NCBI RefSeq assembly: GCF_004363805.1
Contig: NZ_SNZP01000017.1
Coordinates: 1-64,000 of the forward strand
Direction of reading: 5' to 3'
Source: Paludibacterium purpuratum
GTDB lineage: Bacteria; Pseudomonadota; Gammaproteobacteria; Burkholderiales; Chromobacteriaceae
Length of the DNA stretch: 64,000 nt
A program made the position numbers and the translations under genes. The notes under the pieces were generated by a model. It was not told where the DNA came from. It saw only the letters and a list, made by a program, of their open reading frames with translations, and did not search any database. Numbering within the stretch: the stretch's first letter is position 1; the number at the start of each line of letters is the position of its first letter. Shown here piece by piece: positions 47,558-55,479 of this stretch.

Positions 47558-47675
47558 ATCTCTTCGTCCTATATTTCTCGTTTTGTCTCAGCAGATTAAC
47601 AGCATCGGATAGTGACCGGAAGCCGGTTGTTGCAATGCATCATGCCTCGGCTGTCGGCTTGGCATACGCTAGGTG

Positions 47676-47681
47676 TATAAT
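47676..47681 (+). promoter_or_regulatory. -10 element (TATAAT) upstream of ybeD-lipB-lipA
   Basis: A perfect TATAAT preceded by TAGGTG lies 97 bases before the ybeD start. No well-spaced -35 was convincing, so this may be an extended -10-like promoter. The following ~90-nt leader has no recognised element. Confidence 0.45.
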
Positions 47682-47777
47682 GCTGGGCGCATTACCCGGA
47701 ACCACTAACTTGCACTCTGGCCGGATGCCCGCATCTGTGAAGGGCGGCAGACCGATCCGCAAGTGAAAGAATACGCA

Positions 47778-48047
47778 ATGACTCAGCCTAGCAAGGATCT
47801 CCTCGAATTCCCCTGCCGCTTTCCGCTCAAGATCATGGGCGAACGGCACGATACCTTCGCCGCCACCATTTTCGAGGTGGTGCGCGTGCATGCGCCCGAT
47901 CTGGCACAGCACGACGTGGTGCTGCGCGAGAGTAGCTCCGGCCGCTATCTGTCGCTCACCGTGACGGTGACCGCCACTTCGCGCGAGCAGCTCGATACCA
48001 TTTACTTGGCGCTGACCAGTCACCACATGGTCAAGGTGGTGCTGTAG
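47778..48047 (+). CDS. YbeD/DUF493 family protein
   Basis: An 89-aa ACT-like fold protein (LLEFPCRFPLKIMGERHD, YLSLTVTVTATSREQLDTIY, SHHMVKVVL) that almost always precedes lipB in proteobacteria. Biochemical role unknown. MTQPSKDLLEF at 47778 is chosen over the in-frame Met at 47763. Its TAG overlaps the GTG start of lipB by one base. Confidence 0.92.
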   Translation: MTQPSKDLLEFPCRFPLKIMGERHDTFAATIFEVVRVHAPDLAQHDVVLRESSSGRYLSLTVTVTATSREQLDTIYLALTSHHMVKVVL

Positions 48048-48658
48048 TGACGCGCAAGATCAAGTTCCTCGGGCTGGTCGAGTACACGCCGACGCTGGAT
48101 GCGATGAAAGCCCTCACCGAGGCGCGCGATGCCGAAACCCAGGACGAAATCTGGCTGCTCGAACATCCGCCGGTCTATACGCTCGGCCTGGCCGGCAAGA
48201 CCGAGCATCTGTTGCGTACCGATCTGCCGATTCCGGTGGTGCGCACCGATCGTGGCGGGCAGGTGACCTATCATGGACCGGGACAACTCGTGGTTTATCC
48301 GCTGGTCGATTTCAAACGCATGCATATTGGCGTGCGCGAACTGGTGCGCCGGCTCGAACAGTCGGTGATCGACACCCTGGCCGAATACGGCATTCGGGCC
48401 AATGGCGATGTCGATGCCCCGGGTGTTTATGTCGATGGCGCCAAGGTCGCCTCGCTCGGTCTGCGCATCAAGAACGGCGCCGTGTATCACGGCCTATCGT
48501 TGAATGTGGACATGGATCTGGCCCCTTTTGGCTGGATCAACCCCTGCGGCTACCCCAATTTGCGGGTAACGCACTTGAAGGATCTCGGTGTGGACGAGTC
48601 GGTGCGCCAAGTGGCCGAACGGCTGCTGCCGCAACTGGAACGACAACTGACGGTGTGA
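48047..48658 (+). CDS. lipB: Octanoyl-[acyl-carrier-protein]:protein N-octanoyltransferase LipB
   Basis: A 203-aa transferase that moves octanoate from ACP to lipoyl domains, first step of de novo lipoylation. [18 protein letters not shown] and the Cys/Lys dyad region ([19 protein letters not shown]) are intact. Translation starts with GTG at 48047, overlapping the stop of the DUF493 gene. lipA follows 13 bases after the stop. Confidence 0.95.
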   Translation: MTRKIKFLGLVEYTPTLDAMKALTEARDAETQDEIWLLEHPPVYTLGLAGKTEHLLRTDLPIPVVRTDRGGQVTYHGPGQLVVYPLVDFKRMHIGVRELVRRLEQSVIDTLAEYGIRANGDVDAPGVYVDGAKVASLGLRIKNGAVYHGLSLNVDMDLAPFGWINPCGYPNLRVTHLKDLGVDESVRQVAERLLPQLERQLTV

Positions 48659-48671
48659 TGAGGAGAGTGGT

Positions 48672-49619
48672 TTGAAGCCGGAAGACATGACGGGCGTCAA
48701 GCAGAAGGGCGCCGCCAAGACCGCGCGCATCCCGATCAAGGTGGTGCCGCTGGAACAGAAGTTGAAGAAGCCCGAGTGGATTCGCGCCAAGCTACCCACC
48801 GGCGAACGTTTCCACGAGATCAAGGCCATCTTGCGCTCGCAGAAACTGCATACCGTTTGCGAAGAGGCCACCTGTCCGAACATTGGCGAGTGTTTCAGCA
48901 AGGGCACCGCCACCTTTATGGTCATGGGCGACATCTGCACCCGTCGCTGCCCGTTCTGCGACGTCGGCCACGGCCGTCCCAATCCGCTCGATGCCAACGA
49001 GCCGCTGCATCTGGCCGAGTCGGTGTTGGCCATGCGCCTACGCTACGTGGTGGTCACCTCGGTCGATCGCGACGACTTGCGCGACGGCGGGGCCGAGCAC
49101 TTCGCCGAATGCATCCGCGAGGTTCGCCGCCTGTCGCCCGATACGCAGATCGAAACCCTGGTGCCCGACTTCCGCGGTCGGCTGGAAATGGCTATCGACA
49201 TTCTCGGCCAAACCCCGCCGGACGTGATGAACCACAACCTGGAAACCGTGCCGCGCCTCTATAAGCAGGCCCGCCCGGGCGCCGACTATGCCCATTCGCT
49301 GCAATTGCTCGGCGACTACAAGGCGAAAAAACCGGATGTGTTGACCAAATCCGGCCTGATGGTGGGGCTTGGCGAAACCGACGAGGAAATCCTCGAAGTG
49401 ATGCGCGACCTGCGTGCGCACAACGTCGACATGCTGACCATCGGCCAATACCTGCAGCCGTCCGACGGCCATCTGCCGGTGTTGCGTTATGTGCACCCCG
49501 ACACCTTCGCCATGTTCGAACGCGAGGCCTATGCGATGGGCTTCAAGCATGCGGCGGTCGGCGCCATGGTGCGCTCCAGCTATCATGCCGACGTGCAGGC
49601 GCATGGCGCGGGGGCGTGA
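48672..49619 (+). CDS. lipA: Lipoyl synthase LipA
   Basis: A 315-aa radical SAM enzyme inserting two sulfurs into octanoyl chains. Both iron-sulfur clusters can be assigned: auxiliary CxxxxCxxxxxC ([12 protein letters not shown]) and SAM-type CxxxCxxC (CTRRCPFCD), plus the C-terminal [10 protein letters not shown] serine used as a cluster ligand. It starts with TTG at 48672 behind AGGAGAG. It is the last gene of the ybeD-lipB-lipA operon and the last core gene before the accessory island. Confidence 0.96.
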   Translation: MKPEDMTGVKQKGAAKTARIPIKVVPLEQKLKKPEWIRAKLPTGERFHEIKAILRSQKLHTVCEEATCPNIGECFSKGTATFMVMGDICTRRCPFCDVGHGRPNPLDANEPLHLAESVLAMRLRYVVVTSVDRDDLRDGGAEHFAECIREVRRLSPDTQIETLVPDFRGRLEMAIDILGQTPPDVMNHNLETVPRLYKQARPGADYAHSLQLLGDYKAKKPDVLTKSGLMVGLGETDEEILEVMRDLRAHNVDMLTIGQYLQPSDGHLPVLRYVHPDTFAMFEREAYAMGFKHAAVGAMVRSSYHADVQAHGAGA

Positions 49620-49699
49620 CTGACGATGCCAGTGCTCATGGCGACTGAACAACGCTAATTTGTACTCTACATCGCTAATCGCTACTGAAAGGGGCGGGT

Positions 49700-49846
49700 A
49701 TGCGAAGGGCAATACCGAAGATCAGAGAGTTTCCAGATGATGGTCGAGTCTGGAGGGTAGACTGGTTTGGTGGTGTAGAGCACAATCCCCAGGTTCCTTC
49801 TGAACCAAGAGTCCAACTCATCGCTGCTTTGCTCTCTGAGCCGTAG
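49700..49846 (+). CDS. Short ORF (48 aa) at the island edge, doubtful
   Basis: A 48-codon frame beginning MRRAIPKIREFPDDGRVWRV has GGGGCGGGT just upstream of its ATG. Its last ~30 bp overlap the end of the recognisable transposase remnant on the other strand. It may be a truncated gene fused to transposon DNA or a chance frame. Nothing in it was recognised. Confidence 0.3.
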   Translation: MRRAIPKIREFPDDGRVWRVDWFGGVEHNPQVPSEPRVQLIAALLSEP

Positions 49847-50790
49847 TCTCCGCGTTCTCGGGTATTCGAAAAGGTGGTGCCCGGCAAGGTATGGATCTCC
49901 TTGGCAAAAGTGCCAAGCAGCCGTTCGATGCGCCTGCCGAAATGGGTGCGCACCACCGGGCGCCATTCGATATCAAAGCCGTATTTGTCGCTGGCACGCT
50001 TCAGCATGTCGCCGCGCAACTCTTTGGTATTTGTCCATGTGCAGCTTTGTCGGGGCGCCCCAGCATGGCTATTCACCCATGATGCCGTGCTTGGCCAGCC
50101 AGGCTATCTTGGGAAGGATGGCGTTGGCGAGGTACTGGCCAGTAGATAGCGCGCCTGGCGGGTCGAACGGCACGTAGAACACGACAACCATCCGGCTGAA
50201 TACGTCGATGGCGAGTGTGCTCCATGGCTGGCCAACTGGGCGCCGGTCGATGTCATTCACCAGGATGATGTCCAGCGGCGTGTGATCGATCTGACGATAT
50301 CCAGGAGTCCATAGGCGCCTGGGAAGTTGCCTTCGATAGGCGAATAGGCGTTTTGCGGCCCTTGCGCTTGGCTATCGTTTGTTCGCCGACGGCGATTACG
50401 TATTAGTGTTGTCGTGCGGTGGTTCGAAACCTGCATTTATGCAACGTTTACGCACTTCGTCGCAGATCTTCTGTTGCGACTTGCGCTGTTTGGTTAGGTA
50501 CGCGCTTTTAACGACCGCCTGGATTATGGTTTCGATTTCCGGCGCGAACTTGGTTGAGCCTTTGTTACTACGAGTGCGAGCAGTAGGGCAGTCAGCAAGT
50601 GGCTGTCGTCGTATCGCTGAATCCACTCGTAGAGCGTGCTCGGGTGGGGCCGAGCGGCTTGCCGCGCTCGGTGACGTCTTTTCTGCTGCGATCCGGTTTG
50701 TCGAGCAAGCTCAAAATTCTTCGGGCAGGATTTTTAATCTGGTACAAAAGATCGTTGTAAATCGTTACTGGATACAAAGGAGCGCTGTAG
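49816..50790 (-). pseudogene. Mu/TnsB/TniA-type transposase, degenerate
   Basis: Conserved blocks can be read in order but in different frames: an N-terminal HTH part (QNPARRILSLLDKPDRSRKD in modified form; FAPEIETIIQAVVKSAYLT), then QIDHTPLDIILVNDIDRRPV, WSTLAIDVFSRMVVVFYVP, then KELRGDMLKRASDKYGFDIE, RPVVRTHFGRRIERLLGTF and EIHTLPGTTFSNTRERGDY. The first catalytic Asp (QID) and the Glu (IERLLGT) are present. The second Asp, expected in LHMDNAKE, reads WTNTKE. At least one frameshift (before QIDHT) and a premature stop after KHGIMGE interrupt it. It is an inactive relic. Confidence 0.85.
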
Positions 50791-51059
50791 GCTAGGAGAA
50801 AATAGCGATGTAAAACGAGGGATGAAACTTACATCCAGTACAGATGAGCGTTGGAAGTCGCAGTGTGACTGACGACATTAGCGTCAAAATGGATTGAACA
50901 TCGAGCATTTGTATGCTACATCGCGGAAGGCTATTGAGCTGGCTTTTATCTTGTTTTCTGTTGTTGCGACCTTGGGTTTTTGAAGTTGAGATTCGAGAAA
51001 GCGCTGACTTCTTGCCATTCATGTGTTCCCGAATTTTTTGTCACAATATTTCACAAGTG

Positions 51060-51106
51060 TTGCGATTCAATTCCCTTAATGATATGATTTACGTATCTTG
51101 ACGTAA
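51060..51106 (+). promoter_or_regulatory. Promoter and inverted repeat upstream of the 51109 gene
   Basis: TTGCGA (51060-51065), a 17-bp spacer and TATGAT (51083-51088) form a good sigma70 promoter. Immediately downstream, TTACGT-N6-ACGTAA (51089-51106) is a perfect inverted repeat ending two bases before the start codon, well placed for autorepression. Confidence 0.6.
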
Positions 51107-51108
51107 GG

Positions 51109-51618
51109 ATGGGCTGCTCCGTGAGGAAAACACAGGACATTCAGATTGTTGTTGAGGCTTTGGAAGTCAAACGCTCTGAGTTGATTGCGAGTTTTGAGAG
51201 TCTCAAAATGAGAAGACTTGAGATTGAGCGTGAAATGCAATCGATTGAAGTGCAAATTTCTGAACTTGACACCACAGTTAAAGTGCTTTTCTCTATTCAA
51301 AATGAGGGGGTGGCCCATCCAATGATGGCTCCTGCGATTGGGGTGAGTGATGGTAGTGAAGCTGATTCCGTTGCTGTTAATGCGGAAACTTCCGGTGAAA
51401 TTTCACGAAAGCGGCAATCTCAGAAGCCGGTGATTGCGGCTATGAGCGATTTGTTGAAGTGCGCTTCACGGCCTTTGTCCATTTCTGAAATTTACGAAGC
51501 GCTTGTTGCTGGGAATGTTGAAATGAATTATGAGGAGCCGCAACTGCGGCTATCTAAGATGCTTTCCGCTGGAAAGCAATTCAAAAATTTGCGCGGACAG
51601 GGTTGGGTTTTGAGCTAA
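51109..51618 (+). CDS. Coiled-coil protein with C-terminal winged-helix (HARE-HTH-like) domain
   Basis: A 169-aa accessory protein. Residues ~8-65 form a charged coiled coil (VVEALEVKRSELIASFESLK, RRLEIEREMQSIEVQISELD). A Ser/Glu linker follows. Residues ~105-169 look like a winged helix (KPVIAAMSDLLKCASRPLSI, SEIYEALVAG, FKNLRGQGWVLS), similar in pattern to HARE-HTH domains that accompany restriction or DNA-modifying enzymes. Base composition is lower in GC than the core genes. It has its own promoter, an inverted repeat over its start and a hairpin after its stop. Function unknown. Confidence 0.75.
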   Translation: MGCSVRKTQDIQIVVEALEVKRSELIASFESLKMRRLEIEREMQSIEVQISELDTTVKVLFSIQNEGVAHPMMAPAIGVSDGSEADSVAVNAETSGEISRKRQSQKPVIAAMSDLLKCASRPLSISEIYEALVAGNVEMNYEEPQLRLSKMLSAGKQFKNLRGQGWVLS

Positions 51619-51625
51619 AAATGGC

Positions 51626-51658
51626 GAAGGCCCGAACGTTTGGCGCGTTCGAGCCTTC
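51626..51658 (+). terminator. Hairpin downstream of the coiled-coil/winged-helix gene
   Basis: GAAGGC-C-CGAACG / CGTTCG-A-GCCTTC around TTTGGCG, eight bases after the stop. The T-run is weak (CATTTA). Confidence 0.55.
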
Positions 51659-52044
51659 ATTTACAACTAATGTCTACCAAGACACTCAGGTCGATGAGTG
51701 GAACCGACTAGAAAGGAAAATAATGTGGCTTGGAACTTCCAACCTATAACCAAAGCATGTAGCCCGACTCAAATGGGCCGCCTCTGCGATGGTCTCACCT
51801 TATTAATTTCCTAACTTAGTCAGAGGCTTATCTCACTAGGTGAGGTGGCATTTTACAGTAAACGCTTGGACACGTCCAGTTGGCGGGCGGTGCGGTTTTG
51901 CACCGCCTGTTCTGCATGGCTTCTTTGGTTTGTAGGCCTGCATTTCTGGCTGCACGACTCAATGCCATCATACATGCCCTTTCTGACCTTCCCCCCAGCG
52001 GCAAGGTCACTTCGCCTTACCCTTCTGTCCAATGCAGCCTAACC
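51659..52044. other. Non-coding stretch without assigned function
   Basis: About 385 bp with no convincing gene. A GGCGGTGCGGTTTTGCACCGCC hairpin near 51889-51910 is the only clear secondary structure and could terminate the minus-strand effector operon. A short Arg/Ala-rich minus-strand frame (51828-52010) was judged spurious. Confidence 0.5.
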
Positions 52045-52386
52045 CTACTGGCACTGATTGTTCCAATCACTGACAACCATGTCCTTTAGCTCCTCACCCT
52101 TCACGAACACCGACAGACATTGGCCTTTCTTGTCTTTGTACTGGAGGATGCAGACGCCAATATCCATGGCGCAAGAGTAGACCTCCTTATACCCGGCACG
52201 GTACAGCATCTTGTCCACACCTATCAAAGTGCTCGGATCCATATTTTTGAAGGGCTTCCAACCATGCGCTAGCACCGTTTTTCGTGCTGGCTTGAATGGC
52301 TGGTCTTTCTTGAGGAAGGAATCGGCCTGATCAGCGGCATAGACCGAAATACTCGCCATCATTAGCAGGGCTAGAATTAGTCTCAT
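52045..52386 (-). CDS. Secreted candidate immunity protein of the PAAR-linked lysozyme effector
   Basis: A 113-aa protein with a signal peptide (MRLILALLMMASISVYA). The mature part (~96 aa) has three cysteines (YSCAMDIGVCILQ; GQCLSVF; final NNQCQ). Its ATG overlaps the stop of the lysozyme-like gene (ATGA), so the two are translationally coupled. A periplasmic protein coupled to a peptidoglycan-cleaving type VI effector is the classic position of its immunity partner; that role is inferred from position and export signal only. Confidence 0.75.
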   Translation of the reverse strand: MRLILALLMMASISVYAADQADSFLKKDQPFKPARKTVLAHGWKPFKNMDPSTLIGVDKMLYRAGYKEVYSCAMDIGVCILQYKDKKGQCLSVFVKGEELKDMVVSDWNNQCQ

Positions 52387-52985
52387 TTAATAGTCCCCCC
52401 GTTTGAAGTGTAGTAACCGGCAAAATCTTCATATTTGGCATAGGGCTGTTTGTATCGTCCTGGCTTGCCTTTGCCTTGGGGGAGTGCGGCCCATCGACCG
52501 GAGCAACGGCTCAAAGCTGTTTCCAGATCACCATCCACAATCGCCTCAATAGCCTTCTGCGCTCTGAAAATTTCTACTGCAATCAAATCTTGCGTGTGCG
52601 GAGAGAAGTCTGTCAGCCCCATCCGTCCGCCCATATCGCGCCACGTTACGAGGTTGATTTGGTACATGCCCGCCGCACTGGTCTTGCCATCGTAGCCGGG
52701 ACCAGGGTGCTTAGAGTAATCGCTAAAACGCCACTTGTCGTTCTTCTTGCCTTTGATCGCACCATACATGAAATCGTATCCACCACCTTCGGCTTGGGCG
52801 ATTGCTTTTAGGAATGCGGCCACGTTGGAATTAGCCAAATACGCCTCGTTCTGCGCTTTGCGAACAGCCTTTTTGTCTACCTTGATAACCTTGGCTTTGT
52901 TGTCGGCGCTGGGCGTGGTGGTCTTCTCTGCAACTTTGATCAACGGCGTGCCAGACTCGCTGGTCAGTGTGGCGGTATCAGTCAT
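52383..52985 (-). CDS. Lysozyme-like peptidoglycan hydrolase, candidate type VI effector
   Basis: A 200-aa protein without signal peptide. Residues ~1-50 are a low-complexity Ser/Thr/Lys linker. Residues ~52-200 resemble phage lambda-type endolysin/transglycosylase folds: FLKAIAQAEGGGYDFMYG with probable catalytic Glu66, TSAAGMYQINLVTWRDM, TDFSPHTQDLIAVEI, and a Tyr-rich end (YKQPYAKYEDFAGYYTS). The ATG at 52985 overlaps the end of the PAAR gene (ATGACTGA), and its own stop overlaps the next start. Absence of an export signal plus PAAR linkage implies delivery by a type VI apparatus encoded elsewhere. Confidence 0.82.
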   Translation of the reverse strand: MTDTATLTSESGTPLIKVAEKTTTPSADNKAKVIKVDKKAVRKAQNEAYLANSNVAAFLKAIAQAEGGGYDFMYGAIKGKKNDKWRFSDYSKHPGPGYDGKTSAAGMYQINLVTWRDMGGRMGLTDFSPHTQDLIAVEIFRAQKAIEAIVDGDLETALSRCSGRWAALPQGKGKPGRYKQPYAKYEDFAGYYTSNGGTIK

Positions 52986-53511
52986 CGAAATCTCCGATAT
53001 GGATGGCCACGATTTCAGCGGCTTTGTGGTCGTCAATCATATGCGTATGGCCGCTGCCATCGGTTTTGCCGCTTTCTTTGCTGCCATCGGCACGGAAGAT
53101 CGTGTACTCGGCATTGGCCAGAGGCAGATCATCTTCATCACGTAGCTGGAATTTGTCGTTGAACATCGAATCGGGGCGACTCAACATACGCTTTGAGGCG
53201 CTTTGCGCTGTAGCACTCGACGCGGTACCGCCACTGCCCGCCGAGTCGTCCACTGTCGCCTCGCCCTGGGAGGCGATCAGCTGCGCGCCACATGAGGTAT
53301 ACATGCCTTCCAGCGCGACGTTTTTACCGAAGTAGGTGAAGTTTTCCGCGCCGCCTACAATCACAAAAGGCCTCTTGCACAAGGGACAAAAGCCGTGATG
53401 GCCGATGCCAGCAGCTTTCTTGCCATATACAGTTAGAGTTTCAAAACCTTCTACAACTTGGCCTCCGTGTGATGTGAGATCACCGACCCGAATAATGGCA
53501 CGTTTAGCCAT
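52978..53511 (-). CDS. PAAR-domain protein with C-terminal extension
   Basis: A 177-aa protein. Residues ~1-90 are a PAAR-motif domain (AIIRVGDLTSHGGQVVEGFE, GIGHHGFCPLCKRPFVI, GMYTSCGAQLIAS), the conical tip that caps the VgrG spike and binds zinc through His/Cys. Residues ~120-177 form a beta-rich add-on (ANAEYTIFRADGSKESGKTD, GSGHTHMIDDHKA) like the transthyretin-type adaptors that carry cargo. AGGTGACTTC provides the ribosome site at 53511, preferred over the frame opening at 53535. The effector and immunity genes follow with overlapping starts. Confidence 0.87.
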   Translation of the reverse strand: MAKRAIIRVGDLTSHGGQVVEGFETLTVYGKKAAGIGHHGFCPLCKRPFVIVGGAENFTYFGKNVALEGMYTSCGAQLIASQGEATVDDSAGSGGTASSATAQSASKRMLSRPDSMFNDKFQLRDEDDLPLANAEYTIFRADGSKESGKTDGSGHTHMIDDHKAAEIVAIHIGDFDD

Positions 53512-53750
53512 GAAGTCACCTGCAGTTAACAGCAAACTTATAATTTTAGCTTATTCATTGTTTAGCAGTCACTGTCAAATGGTTGAGGTCGGCTATTTTC
53601 AGAAGCCTCCTTCTGGGCGCGACATTATGCTAAGACTTGCCTCCATGTGTCGAAGGCGAAATCATGGCGCAACAGGCTCCTGAAGATTGTTTTTGAGCAC
53701 GATAACCAACCCCGTAAGGAGTACGGATGGAATAGAGGGAGATCAGGATT

Positions 53751-54429
53751 AACCCGCGCCGCTATCCGCAGAGAACAAGAACGGAAATTCTGCCTGGCAA
53801 CTGCCTTGCAAGCGCTCGTAGAGATCGGCAACTTGTTCCGGCTCCGCTTCAGCATGCGTAGCAAGGGATAAATAGTAATTCTCTCCCTGATGCTTACCAT
53901 AGATGATCCATTCACCGGTGAGCCCTTGTCCGCGCGGTTCACCGGGGGGCATCTCATGGATCGTTGCACTTTCACCCTGTCTGGTGCGGTGGCGGTAACC
54001 ATCGATGACCATGCGATGGGCTAGCACACCGGGCCAAACATCAGGATTCTCTCCGCATTGTGTGGCCACCTCGTTGATAAGGGAGTGAAGCCAGCGGGCC
54101 CCCTGTTTGCCCGTGATGTTTTGGCGGAGGTTTCTGGCGATATCGCTTGGCGTTGAATAGTGGGCATGCCAGAGCGGAAACAGAGGTGCATGCTTGAACT
54201 GCGTGCTGGCCACTACACAAGAAGATACGCACAGGCCCTCCAAAAAATCGAGTTGGTCAACCACCCAATCGAAATAGTCGCGCTCGACCTTCATCTGCGC
54301 CAGCTGCAATGCCAGGGCCAAACTGATTCGCTGGCTATACGCCCGCCCTGGCAAAAGATTTTGCTTTATTGTTGAGAGCTGGCCGAGGGTAAGGCTCAGG
54401 TGACACAATTCACCCGGACTTTCGCTCAT
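53751..54429 (-). CDS. Hypothetical protein upstream of the PAAR effector genes
   Basis: About 226 aa from the Met at 54429 (stop near 53749). It is cytoplasmic, with a predicted helical N-terminal half (LSLTLGQLSTIKQNLL, SQRISLALALQLAQMKVERD) and a C-terminal part rich in Tyr/Trp (TGEWIIYGKHQGENYYLSLA). No family recognised. It lies on the same strand ~240 bp upstream of the PAAR gene. That gap has no gene. The frame stays open to 54540, but AGAGAAG before 54429 makes that start more likely. Confidence 0.65.
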
Positions 54430-54512
54430 TGCTATCTTCTCTTTTGCAACTTTGAATGGCGCCGGCGGGCCTGCTCGCGATCCAAATGGATTTCCAAATG
54501 GATTTATTGATA

Positions 54513-55247
54513 CTACTCTCGGGCTTTCACCCGCTCCCATTCTGCCTTTAACACTGGCTGAAAAGCTTGTACCAGATTATTGCAGGCGGGAAGCACGTTG
54601 ATGTCGCCATCACGGGCACAGTCAAGAGCGCGATCCAGCAGTCGTTCCAGTTCACCATAATTCGGCTCCGCGGGATTCAGCAAAAGCTTGATCTTGGCGC
54701 GAACCCGTTCAGCCTCCGCCACTAATTGGTTTTGAGTCAACGCATGTTGCTGCGTCTCTTGCAATACGTAACTACTGTCTACATGTTGACGGAGTGCGGG
54801 CTCCCTACCTAGCTTCAGTTGATGCAAGTCCCACAGTCGTTTCAGACACCCGATGTACTCCGCTAGGCTATCCCGTAATGTATCTATCCATGCTTGGCGG
54901 CTCGCAGCGCGCTGCCCTGCATTGGCCTGCTCACGCAATTCCTCGGCATGCTTACGGTTACTACGGTCAGTAAGCCAAGCACCAGCCAACACCACTAGCA
55001 CCGTGGCCAACGCCCCCACGAACAGGCTGCCGATTGCGAACCAGTCGGTGGGGCTTGTCGCCCTGACCTGTATTGTTGGCAGCTGAGATATCGCTACGGT
55101 ATGAGAATTAGCGTTGAGCAGTGATGGGGCTAGCTGAATCTGCAACGTGCACTGCTTTGCAACGGAAACAGCAGGAGAAGTGGCATGCTGCATGAACATA
55201 TCCAAAAGTATAATCATACAACATAATAATGCCCGTTTAAATTTCAA
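54513..55247 (-). CDS. Membrane-anchored coiled-coil protein of unknown function
   Basis: A 244-aa protein with an N-terminal hydrophobic segment (residues ~5-20, signal or anchor), a ~45-aa extracytoplasmic stretch, a membrane span near residues 69-92 (WFAIGSLFVGALATVLVVLAG) and a ~150-aa helical cytoplasmic region (SNRKHAEELREQANAGQRAA). Topology resembles many small membrane proteins of accessory islands. It heads the minus-strand run that continues with the 226-aa protein, PAAR, lysozyme and immunity genes, but the operon link is only positional. Confidence 0.7.
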   Translation of the reverse strand: MKFKRALLCCMIILLDMFMQHATSPAVSVAKQCTLQIQLAPSLLNANSHTVAISQLPTIQVRATSPTDWFAIGSLFVGALATVLVVLAGAWLTDRSNRKHAEELREQANAGQRAASRQAWIDTLRDSLAEYIGCLKRLWDLHQLKLGREPALRQHVDSSYVLQETQQHALTQNQLVAEAERVRAKIKLLLNPAEPNYGELERLLDRALDCARDGDINVLPACNNLVQAFQPVLKAEWERVKARE

Positions 55248-55479
55248 GACGGTGCTTTACTTATCCAGCTTTTTCCCCGGTAGTCGAAGATTATCCCTGC
55301 CGCAAGTTTGCTACACATGGAAAGTTACGCAGCGCATTATTTGTATGCGTCTGATGACAATATAAGCGTTGCCATTATCATTAACATTCCTCGCCAAGAC
55401 TCTTGTATATCCACTTGCCGTGCAGGAACTAGGCTAGAGTCGATAGGCGCTGCATCCGAATCAATGGTAAATTGAGTTC
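55248..55479. other. Divergent intergenic region of the accessory island
   Basis: About 230 AT-rich bases between the divergent minus-strand run and the large SIR2-domain gene; promoters for both must lie here. No operator or gene was recognised with confidence. Confidence 0.5.

Larger units (their letters stand above)
49659..50924. repeat. Repeated 17-bp end-like motif around a decayed transposase
   Basis: TTTGTACTCTACATCGC at 49659-49675 and TTTGTATGCTACATCGC at 50908-50924 match at 15 of 17 positions in the same orientation. A third, inverted partial copy (TAGCGATGTA, 10 exact bases) lies at 50803-50812. The motifs flank the transposase remnant and look like multiple transposase-binding sites at element ends. 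Confidence 0.55.

Noticed and set aside
53647-53871. Plus-strand frame with a transposase-like look (KSWRNRLLKIVFEHDNQP)
   Set aside because: Too short and without any diagnostic block; the right half is antisense to the 226-aa hypothetical gene.
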